Part shown: in pieces, positions 24,383 to 31,312 of the stretch
Layout of the letters: every line of letters starts with the position of its first letter
Numbering within the stretch: position 1 is the first letter of the stretch
Assembly (NCBI RefSeq): GCF_006517175.1
Contig: NZ_CP041186.1
Location: 2,755,001-2,819,000 of the forward strand
Direction of reading: 5' to 3'
Length of the DNA stretch: 64,000 nt
Origin: Persicimonas caeni
GTDB lineage: Bacteria > Myxococcota_A > Bradymonadia > Bradymonadales > Bradymonadaceae
Translations under genes and position numbers: made by a program
Notes under the pieces: generated by a model
Told to the model about the DNA's origin: nothing
Database searches by the model: none
The model's input: only the letters and a program-made list of their open reading frames with translations

Positions 24383-26353
24383 ATGATGAGCTGGAGAACG
24401 CCGGCGGCAACCATGCTCGCTGCGCTGGCCGTCGCTGCTGGCTGCGAGAAGACCGAGCCCCCTCAACCGCCCGAGCAACCCGCCAGTGAGGAAGCAGATG
24501 CTCCCGCGCAGATCTTTACCTGGCAGGATGCCGCCAAGAGCACGCCGAAGAGGACACAAAAGGCGTTGGGAGAGGCACAAGGCTGCGAACCTGAGGCGCG
24601 GCTTCCGAGCACGGGGCCGGAAAACCGCCAGCGTTGGCTGTCGATGGAGCCGTATTGCAAGTTCACCGAGAAGGTGGAGCCTGCTCACCAGCACTACTCG
24701 ATAGAGTATATCGCGTATTCGCAGAATGAGCCTGCGCTGATGCTGCTAAAGCCGCGTGGAAAAGCCACGCGACCGGCGGAAGCACTCGACACCTTCGAAC
24801 TGCCCGCGCTTTCCATGGCCCGGCTCGACCTCGTGGGCGCGGCCGACAAGCAGAAGCAGATCGAGCTGCATCGCGCCGCCGAGTTACCTCTTGCCGCCGG
24901 CGAGGTCGTGGGTTTCGACCTGGTATCCAAGGAGGGTCGGCCCCGGGAGCTCGACCACGTCCGCATCTACCTGCAAACCGGTGATCGAGCGGCATACGAG
25001 CACGCCAAGCTGCCCGGCCCACCGGTTGCGCGAGAGCAACTTGTGCTCCCCAAGACATCGAGTGGGATGTCGCCGAGGGACCCGGCCTACGTCGAGATCG
25101 GACCTGACACCGTCGATGTCGGCCCCTACCCGGTTTACCCGGCGCCTTTGCCTGACGCCGAGGCGAATGCCGAACAAGGAGAGGTCGCGCGCGCTTCGTT
25201 TGCCACGGAGAAGCTCGACGACCTGCTCACCAAATGGCCCGACACGATCAAAGACGTCGTCGAAGCCAACCAAGGGCCCCTGGCGCTTGACGTATTGGTC
25301 GCCATCGATCGGGCGACGCCGGTAGTCACCCTCGAGCAATTCGGCCGTGGCATGGCCAGCGCCCGACTTTCGCTCGAGCTTCTCGGCCGCTCTCGCGTTC
25401 CGTCCGAGCACGACACGGTCAGCCAAGGTGCCCCGCGATTCATGCGGCTCACCGTTGCCTCCTCGCTGCCAAAGACCCACCCGAAGACGGGCAAAGAGCT
25501 GTTCACGATGACCGCCGCTCTAAGCGCCGAGGGCATCGACTTGATCACCCCCAAAGGACGGCTCCCGTCGCTCGACGGCTGCCCGAAAGATGGCCCCACG
25601 TTGTGCCTCGAGAAGGGAGATATCGACGTCGCCGATGAGCTCGCGAAGGCGCGCGAGAGGCAGGAAGCGGGTGAACTCCAGGCGAGCCAAGACCATGTCG
25701 ATCGAGCACTCTCGGCTTACGACTGGACGGGTCTTTATGCCAAGCTCACCGAAGTCAAAGGATACTATCCGAAGGCGAGCGTGATCGGGTTCCGCCCTAC
25801 CGACGACATCGTGCCGGTGGCGGTGCTGGTGCATGCGATGGACGTAGCGCGCTTCAAGCGAAAAAAGGATGGCTCCGAGTGCGCCGAGGCTTTCGAGAGC
25901 GACGCTGCGTTGCTCGAGGCCGAGGCCTGCCTCGACGACGATACACAACGTCGCGCCGCACTCTTCAGGCATGCGTACTTGCTTGCCGAAGAGGACGACA
26001 CCGCGGACACGGGCTCGGCCAAAACCACCGACGTCATCGGGGAAGACATCTCCACGTCAGGCTCCCTCGACAAACGGCTCATCAAGCGCGTCTTCCGCGC
26101 CCACCGCCGTGAGCTGCTCTGGTGCTACAAAAAAGCGCGCGCCAACAAACCCGGCTTAGCCGGCGAGATGCACGTCAAATACACCATTAGCGGCTCGGGA
26201 GACGTCATCGCGGCGCTCGTGCGAAAGGGCGACCTGCGAAGTCGCGATCTCGAATCGTGTGTCACCCAAAAGATGCGCCGCTGGGTCTTTCCCGAACCCA
26301 AAGATGGCGGCATCGCCGTGGTCAATCAGACGCTGAAATTCGTCCACGAGTAA
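24383..26353 (+). CDS. Lipoprotein with C-terminal AgmX/PglI domain
   Basis: A 656-residue lipoprotein: the signal peptide ends Val-Ala-Ala-Gly-Cys21, followed by a Pro/Glu-rich linker. The large middle (about 40-550) is unrecognised, with several Cys residues. From about residue 560, Ser-Leu-Asp-Lys-Arg-Leu-Ile-Lys-Arg-Val-Phe-Arg-Ala-His starts an AgmX/PglI C-terminal domain: Trp-Cys-Tyr-Lys, Leu-Ala-Gly-Glu-Met, a Gly-Ser-Gly-Asp-Val turn, Glu-Ser-Cys-Val and Trp-Val-Phe-Pro-Glu-Pro. The two Cys match the disulfide pair seen in the proteins at 3484 and 29000. GGAGAGAG gives a strong ribosome site; the adjacent Met2 is an equally placed start. The role is unknown; envelope attachment is clear. 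Confidence 0.8.
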   Translation: MMSWRTPAATMLAALAVAAGCEKTEPPQPPEQPASEEADAPAQIFTWQDAAKSTPKRTQKALGEAQGCEPEARLPSTGPENRQRWLSMEPYCKFTEKVEPAHQHYSIEYIAYSQNEPALMLLKPRGKATRPAEALDTFELPALSMARLDLVGAADKQKQIELHRAAELPLAAGEVVGFDLVSKEGRPRELDHVRIYLQTGDRAAYEHAKLPGPPVAREQLVLPKTSSGMSPRDPAYVEIGPDTVDVGPYPVYPAPLPDAEANAEQGEVARASFATEKLDDLLTKWPDTIKDVVEANQGPLALDVLVAIDRATPVVTLEQFGRGMASARLSLELLGRSRVPSEHDTVSQGAPRFMRLTVASSLPKTHPKTGKELFTMTAALSAEGIDLITPKGRLPSLDGCPKDGPTLCLEKGDIDVADELAKARERQEAGELQASQDHVDRALSAYDWTGLYAKLTEVKGYYPKASVIGFRPTDDIVPVAVLVHAMDVARFKRKKDGSECAEAFESDAALLEAEACLDDDTQRRAALFRHAYLLAEEDDTADTGSAKTTDVIGEDISTSGSLDKRLIKRVFRAHRRELLWCYKKARANKPGLAGEMHVKYTISGSGDVIAALVRKGDLRSRDLESCVTQKMRRWVFPEPKDGGIAVVNQTLKFVHE

Positions 26354-26376
26354 CAACGTGCAGTAAACAGCAACTT

Positions 26377-26446
26377 GAACCGCCGCGGGGCCACGGAGAT
26401 CTGCTTTCTTTCTTGCTCCGTGCGCCCCGTGTCCCCGTGGTGAATC
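26377..26446. repeat. CACGG-type palindrome (variant)
   Basis: GCGGGGCCACGGAG pairs with CTCCGTGCGCCCC, followed by CGTGTCCCCGTGGTGAATC. It belongs to the TTCACCACGGGG/CCCCGTGGTGAA family seen at 32121 and 35590, and here lies between two convergent genes. Confidence 0.65.
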
Positions 26447-26458
26447 TCTCCTTCGCTC

Positions 26459-27268
26459 TTACTTGATAATGGCAATCGTCTGCTGATTCAGCGCGAGCAG
26501 GCGGCCGTCTTCACCCCACAGCTCGCGGAATTCGACCATGTAGCCGTCGCGCGCCACCGGGCATTCGCTGCGGAAGTAGAGCGGTGCGTCGGGGTCGAGG
26601 CCGTCGAAGGTGCCGGGGAATTGCATGCTGAAGGTGACGGTGGCCATCGGTCGCGGTGAAGTGACCTTGGCGAAGGCGGCGGGCCAATGGGCGTCCATGC
26701 AAGCGGCCAAGTAGGCAGCGTCGCGTGGCTCGCCGGGGTGTTTGGGTCGCGTCCAGCCGGTCACGGCGAGTTGCTCGGCGCCGGAGAACGGGAAGCCGGA
26801 CAGGGGCCGAAACTGCATATGCTGGGTGAACGTGGGCGCCAGCGGCGCCTGGAGTTCGGCGACGCTCGCCTCGCGCCAGTCGCCCAACTCGGGGGCTTCG
26901 AGGTCGCTCCAGTCGCCGTCGTCGACGCGGCGCGCGCCGAACAGGGCAGTGGCGTGGGCGCGCACCGTGCCCTCTTGGGTGAGCCGGGCAATGAGGGTGG
27001 TGGTGTTGCTGCCGGCGCGCAACAGCTCGACGGTAATCTCGGCCTCCTGGGCGAGCACCGGGCCGCACAGGGTGGCGTCGAGCGCGCGAAGGGCCTGGCC
27101 GTCGGCCTCCGATTCGCGGTCTTGCTCGGCTTCAAAAGCACGAATGAGCGCAGCGAGCACCAGCCCGCCGAAGGCGCCGCGGCCTTGCTGCCAGCCATCG
27201 GGGACGTCCCAGGTGTAGCGATGGTCGTCTTGGCGAGTCGGGGAGGACGAAGCGAGGAAATCTTGCAC
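26459..27268 (-). CDS. Acyl-CoA thioesterase-like (double hotdog)
   Basis: About 269 residues with the TesB-like double-hotdog pattern: Gly-Ala-Phe-Gly-Gly-Leu-Val-Leu-Ala-Ala-Leu in the first hotdog helix, Val-Glu-Leu-Leu-Arg-Ala-Gly, and in the second half Ala-Ala-Tyr-Leu-Ala-Ala-Cys-Met-Asp and Phe-Arg-Ser-Glu-Cys-Pro-Val-Ala-Arg-Asp-Gly. It likely hydrolyses acyl-CoA thioesters in the cytoplasm. The start is uncertain: GTG 27268 gives a normal N-terminus but has no strong ribosome site. A TTG at 27364 would overlap the SIR2 gene stop and add 32 Arg-rich residues unlike the family. It lies downstream of the SIR2-like gene on the same strand and may be read with it. Confidence 0.75.
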   Translation of the reverse strand: MQDFLASSSPTRQDDHRYTWDVPDGWQQGRGAFGGLVLAALIRAFEAEQDRESEADGQALRALDATLCGPVLAQEAEITVELLRAGSNTTTLIARLTQEGTVRAHATALFGARRVDDGDWSDLEAPELGDWREASVAELQAPLAPTFTQHMQFRPLSGFPFSGAEQLAVTGWTRPKHPGEPRDAAYLAACMDAHWPAAFAKVTSPRPMATVTFSMQFPGTFDGLDPDAPLYFRSECPVARDGYMVEFRELWGEDGRLLALNQQTIAIIK

Positions 27269-27356
27269 AGGTGGTACCGAGGTAATGAGACATGTCAATC
27301 GCCGGCATCGTAGGCGTGGGATGCCGCGATGTCGACCGAGGTTTCGGAGGCTCGCC

Positions 27357-28892
27357 CTACGCAAGCTCGCTCAACCGCTCGTACCACGGCCGCCCGCCGC
27401 ACATGCGCTCGGCGTCGACCGGCTGGAGGTGGACCGGGGCGTTGCGCTCGAAGCGCAGCCCCTGGCGAATGCGCCGGTCGCGCTCGGCGTCGAGATCGCC
27501 GTTCGCGCAGAACTCGAAGACGACCAGCGGCGTCTGGCGCTCGACGAGGGAGCGGAAGATGGCGTTGATGTGGCTGTCGTCGACGTTGAAGCCGTAGCCG
27601 ACCACCGCCACGACGTCGCAGTCGCAAAAGCCGCGGTGCAGGTCGACGTAGCGCTCGCTCATTTCGACTGAGGTCAAGGGTTTGGTGCCGCTCTGGGTGA
27701 GCATGAACGGCACGAGCAGGCGCTCGGTTCTGGTCAGATCGTCGGGGCTATCGAGGGCGACGAGCTTGTTGAGGTACGGGTCGTAAAAGTCGGCCAAGCC
27801 ACCGTTGAGGTGGTGCACGTCGGGGTGCTCGCCGAGTTCGCGTGCGAGGATGTCGGTGATGAAGGTGTTGTAATTCGACGTTCCCACCGCGGCGAGCTCG
27901 AGGCCGTGGTCGGCGAAGCGTCCCAGGTCGTGGTAGTAGCCCGGGCCTTCAGCGATGCGCGCCTCGTTGGGCGCGACTTGTTCGGCGATGTAGCGGCGCA
28001 CGGTCAGCAAAAAGGTGGCGATGCGGGTGAACTTCGCCCAGTGCGCCCGTGGGCTGAACAGGTAATGAAAATACTCGTCGATGAGCTTTCGGTAGTCGAG
28101 GCAGCTTGCGATGAGCTCGGTCAAAAGCTCGCGGGCGAAGCCGGTGACGACCTCGATATTGGTCGACACGTCGCTCACCCGAAACGATGGGGCGTCGAGC
28201 ACGAGCTCGAGGCTCGACTTGCCGACCTCGCTCAGCTCGAGGCGGAACATATTGGGCGTATCCTGCAAAAAGGACAGCTCATCGGGCGCGCGGGTGAAGA
28301 GCTGGTGGCTCAACGAGTCGACCAGCCGGTGGCCATGCACCGCCACAAGAAGCTGTACGAAAGCGAGCACCAAGCGCTGCAGGGGGCGTGCGCGGCCGTC
28401 GTCGACGGCTTCGAGCACGCTCAAAAACGCCGAGAAATACTCGCTCGAAAAGAGCGAGACGTCGTCCGACAACGCGTCGTTCAGCTCGACGACATTGCCG
28501 TAGCGTCGCTGGCCGAATTTGTAGCCGCTGAGCTCCTCGACCGCCTGCTGGAAGCGCTCACGCGACAGTTGCGAGCCGGCGAGCACGCGCGCGGCGCGCC
28601 GGTCGAAGGAGCCCAAGAAGTCGAGCAAATCCCGGCGGCGGTGCTCGATCGTCGACTCGACCAGCGCGCTAAACTCGCGCTTGCCGAATTTCCACAGCGA
28701 CTGCTGGAAGTACTTCTCCGGCAGCCACGTATTGGCGTAGATCGAGCGGGGGTCGACCGCGGCGAGTTGCGCCTCGAGCAGCGCTTTGTCGGGGGTGGCG
28801 TCCTGGCGAAAAATCTCGAGCGCGAAGCGCCCGCCGAGCGGCATGCCGTAGTCGACCTCGGCGCCGGCTCCGAAAAAAAGCCCAACCTTCAT
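27357..28892 (-). CDS. SIR2-like NAD-binding protein with large helical insert
   Basis: A 511-residue protein with the motif set of SIR2-like (SIR2_2-type) domains: Phe-Phe-Gly-Ala-Gly-Ala-Glu (6-12), Gly-Thr-Ser-Asn-Tyr-Asn (337-342, Asn340), His-His-Leu-Asn-Gly (360-364, His361) and Val-Val-Gly-Tyr-Gly-Phe-Asn-Val-Asp-Asp (430-439). Asn340 and His361 occupy the places of the catalytic Asn and His in NAD-cleaving SIR2 domains such as ThsA. About 320 mostly helical residues separate the first motif from the rest, much longer than usual. No other recognisable effector domain is present. SIR2-like NADases are common anti-phage effectors, so abortive-infection defence is possible, but no defence partner gene is adjacent. 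ATG 28892 has GGA 8 nt upstream; an in-frame ATG at 28901 is an alternative. Confidence 0.72.
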   Translation of the reverse strand: MKVGLFFGAGAEVDYGMPLGGRFALEIFRQDATPDKALLEAQLAAVDPRSIYANTWLPEKYFQQSLWKFGKREFSALVESTIEHRRRDLLDFLGSFDRRAARVLAGSQLSRERFQQAVEELSGYKFGQRRYGNVVELNDALSDDVSLFSSEYFSAFLSVLEAVDDGRARPLQRLVLAFVQLLVAVHGHRLVDSLSHQLFTRAPDELSFLQDTPNMFRLELSEVGKSSLELVLDAPSFRVSDVSTNIEVVTGFARELLTELIASCLDYRKLIDEYFHYLFSPRAHWAKFTRIATFLLTVRRYIAEQVAPNEARIAEGPGYYHDLGRFADHGLELAAVGTSNYNTFITDILARELGEHPDVHHLNGGLADFYDPYLNKLVALDSPDDLTRTERLLVPFMLTQSGTKPLTSVEMSERYVDLHRGFCDCDVVAVVGYGFNVDDSHINAIFRSLVERQTPLVVFEFCANGDLDAERDRRIRQGLRFERNAPVHLQPVDAERMCGGRPWYERLSELA

Positions 28893-28999
28893 GCTATACA
28901 TCCGTTCAGCGATATTTATCAGCAGTTGGCGAACGCGCATTCTACCGCGGCCGCCCTGCGGGAGCAACGCGTGAAGGTCTTAGAGTGTGCGCATGACGA

Positions 29000-29560
29000 T
29001 CATTTAGCTCTCCGGAACACAAAAGGATACGTCATATGAATAGGCTCGTCTCCGCGGTTCGGGAACTCGAGAGTGCGAACTACGTCGAGTACACAGGTCT
29101 CCAGTGTCTTATCGGCGGCGGTATTCTCGGCCGCCGAGACCTGCTCGACTTTCCCCTCGGGGTTGATGACGAGTTTCACTACGATCTTGCCCTCCAGCTC
29201 CGGCTTCGACAGGAGGCGAGTTTCGTAACACCACGAAATCAGCTTTGCGTGAGCGTCCATCACTTTGAAGACATCTTTGTGCTCGAGGTTACCTTTTTGC
29301 TTCGAGTTCCCTCCACCTTTCTTCTCGAGCACGACCTCTCTCGCGGTCTCTTCATCCGCCGATTCTCCACTCGACTTCTCTCTCTCGGCTTGCTTGTCTT
29401 CCTCTTTCTTCTCGCCCTCGTCTTTTTCGTCTGTCTTTTTCTCGTCAGACTTCGACTCGGCCTTGTCCGACGAGCCACTGCTCTGGGCCAGCGCATTCGG
29501 CGCAGCGCTGACGAGGAGAGCGAGGCAGGCAAAAAGTGACACGGCAAATCTGGTGCACAT
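29000..29560 (-). CDS. Small secreted AgmX/PglI-domain protein
   Basis: A 186-residue exported protein. ATG 29560 with GGGAG 8 nt upstream is followed by a signal peptide (cleavage after Ala-Leu-Ala, about residue 25). The long frame upstream of it has no such features. A 60-residue Lys/Glu/Ser-rich low-complexity linker leads to a C-terminal AgmX/PglI domain: Trp-Cys-Tyr-Glu-Thr-Arg-Leu, Leu-Glu-Gly-Lys-Ile-Val-Val-Lys-Leu, Pro-Glu-Gly-Lys-Val, Glu-Thr-Cys-Val and Phe-Pro-Asn-Arg-Gly, ending Tyr-Pro-Phe-Val-Phe. It is the minimal version of the domain in this window, with a single copy and a charged spacer. It diverges from the SDR gene. Confidence 0.82.
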   Translation of the reverse strand: MCTRFAVSLFACLALLVSAAPNALAQSSGSSDKAESKSDEKKTDEKDEGEKKEEDKQAEREKSSGESADEETAREVVLEKKGGGNSKQKGNLEHKDVFKVMDAHAKLISWCYETRLLSKPELEGKIVVKLVINPEGKVEQVSAAENTAADKTLETCVLDVVRTLEFPNRGDEPIHMTYPFVFRRAK

Positions 29561-29720
29561 GTTCGTGGCTCCCAAGCATCGAAGAGAAAGTAGCGGCAGT
29601 GCCGACAGGGTAGATGAACCAACCCGCGCGTTCAATTGCCACGGCGACTTGAGTTCAGCGCTCCGATTCCGCACACTGCACCCAAACCCTAAGCGCCCAA
29701 ACCTCCAGCCCCCCGAGCCT

Positions 29721-30554
29721 ATGCCAGATCTAGACGGACAAGTCGCATTCATCACCGGCTCGACCCGCGGCATCGGCCGCGAGATCGCCATCGCGCTGGC
29801 CAAGCGCGGCTGCAATATCGTGGTCACCGGCAAAACCGACGAGCCGCGCGACGACGTGCCGGGCACCATCTACACCACCGCCGAGGAGGTCGAAGAGGCC
29901 GGCGCCGAGGCGCTGCCATTGAAGCTCGACGTGCGCTACGACGACCAGATCGAGGACGCCATCAACCAGACGGTCGACAAGTGGGGACGCCTCGACATCC
30001 TCATCAACAACGCCGGAGCGATTCACCTCAAGTCGGTGCTCGAAACCCCGCCCAAGCGCTTCGACTTGCTCATGGGCGTCAACGCGCGGGCGGCCTACGC
30101 GTGCAGCTACTACGCGCTGCCGCACATGATCGAACAAAACTACGGCCATATCCTGATGGCCTCGCCGCCCATCGCCATCGATCGGGCCCCCGGCAAGGCG
30201 GCGTACGCGCTGAGTAAATTGGGGATGACCTTCGTCGCCCAGTCGCTTGCCGAAGAGGTCCGGGAGCATAACATCGGTGTAAATGCGTTTTGGCCGGTCA
30301 GCGCCATCGAGACGCAGGCGACGATTCACTTCAATCTGGGTACCGAGGAGATGTGGCGTAAGCCCGATATCCTGAGCGACATGGTGCTCGCGATCGTCTC
30401 ACGCGACCCCAGCGAGTGCACCGGCAACGCGTTTTACGACGAGGACGTGCTGCGCGAAGAGGGTGTGGAGGACTTCTCGAAGTACAACGTCGTCGAGGGA
30501 AGCGAGCCGCCGCCCCTGTCGGCGCTGATGTTCGATCCGGAGTATCAAAGCTGA
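29721..30554 (+). CDS. Short-chain dehydrogenase, HSDL2-like
   Basis: A 277-residue NAD(P)-dependent SDR. ATG 29721 begins directly before the Rossmann strand: Thr-Gly-Ser-Thr-Arg-Gly-Ile-Gly, then Asn-Asn-Ala-Gly, catalytic Ser in Met-Ala-Ser-Pro-Pro and Tyr-x-x-x-Lys (Tyr-Ala-Leu-Ser-Lys). Phrases such as Pro-Gly-Thr-Ile-Tyr-Thr-Thr-Ala-Glu-Glu, Val-Asn-Ala-Phe-Trp-Pro-Val-Ser-Ala-Ile-Glu-Thr and Ser-Pro-Pro are specific to the hydroxysteroid-dehydrogenase-like-2 group. The usual C-terminal SCP2 sterol-carrier domain is absent. The substrate is probably a fatty-acyl or sterol compound. The gene at 30571 follows after 16 nt. Confidence 0.88.
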   Translation: MPDLDGQVAFITGSTRGIGREIAIALAKRGCNIVVTGKTDEPRDDVPGTIYTTAEEVEEAGAEALPLKLDVRYDDQIEDAINQTVDKWGRLDILINNAGAIHLKSVLETPPKRFDLLMGVNARAAYACSYYALPHMIEQNYGHILMASPPIAIDRAPGKAAYALSKLGMTFVAQSLAEEVREHNIGVNAFWPVSAIETQATIHFNLGTEEMWRKPDILSDMVLAIVSRDPSECTGNAFYDEDVLREEGVEDFSKYNVVEGSEPPPLSALMFDPEYQS

Positions 30555-30570
30555 GGCTTGGAGGTCGGCC

Positions 30571-31050
30571 ATGCTGCCCGATTATATCCCGACATCCGAC
30601 TTGATGGAGCAACGCCTGGGCGACCTCTGCGAGCGCATCCCCAATTTTCGGGTCGTCGATCAGGTCGACGGCCTCGCCGCCCAGGGCCGCTGGGCGGTGG
30701 CCCTTGGCTCCATCAATCACCCGCACCCCAAGCCCGACCACCCGCCGGTGATGCTATTCGCCATCTTCGTGGTCATCGACCTGACCAACAACTGCGTGCG
30801 CATGGCCAACCCGCTGCCGCCGGGCAACTTCAAAGAGGCGACTTTGTTCAAGTACATGGCCTCGGCCATGAGCGACCCGATGCAGGGCATGCCCGCCCGC
30901 CCCATGCAGCTCGTCTGTCCGCAGCCGCGCATCGCCAAGCTGCTTCGCCCGCTGATGCTGCGTGTGGGGGTCAAGACCGAGGTGCACGACGTCATTGGCT
31001 TCGAGCCGGTGTTCGATACGTTGTGTCAGGATTTGCTGGATCCGACCTGA
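30571..31050 (+). CDS. Unrecognised 159-residue protein after the SDR
   Basis: ATG 30571 has GGAGG 6 nt upstream, 16 nt after the SDR stop, so the two are probably co-transcribed. The sequence is a compact alpha/beta protein with a hydrophobic strand pair (Val-Met-Leu-Phe-Ala-Ile-Phe-Val-Val-Ile-Asp-Leu) around residues 59-72, Pro-rich turns (Asn-Pro-Leu-Pro-Pro-Gly) and a C-terminal helix. There is no signal peptide or Cys motif. I do not recognise the family. Context hints at a role beside the dehydrogenase, perhaps substrate binding, but nothing in the residues proves it. Confidence 0.65.
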   Translation: MLPDYIPTSDLMEQRLGDLCERIPNFRVVDQVDGLAAQGRWAVALGSINHPHPKPDHPPVMLFAIFVVIDLTNNCVRMANPLPPGNFKEATLFKYMASAMSDPMQGMPARPMQLVCPQPRIAKLLRPLMLRVGVKTEVHDVIGFEPVFDTLCQDLLDPT

Positions 31051-31312
31051 ATTCGACCGCCGCTACGGGCAACGCTCCGTGTCCTTCGGACACTTCGCTC
31101 GCCCGCAGCTATAAGTTCCGTAACACCCACAAGGGGTTCGAGGCCGTCGGCTTGACAAAAGAGTACGTCTTGTGGCTCTCGGAGCCAGACGCACATTTGC
31201 CAAATGGCGGTCGCTCTGGGCGAGGCCGACAACCTTGGAACCCCTCGCGGGTGAAAGAGAGCTTTTAGCTGGGGGCGAGCGAGGCGCCCTTAAAGGGTGC
31301 CGAGCGTTGCCC
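31051..31312. other. 262-nt convergent gap
   Basis: No gene. GTGTCCTTCGGACAC forms a small hairpin (about 31079), and an imperfect pair GGGGTTCGAGGCCGTCGG / CCGACAACCTTGGAACCCC (about 31135-31240) makes a long weak dyad that may separate the convergent transcripts. Confidence 0.45.
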
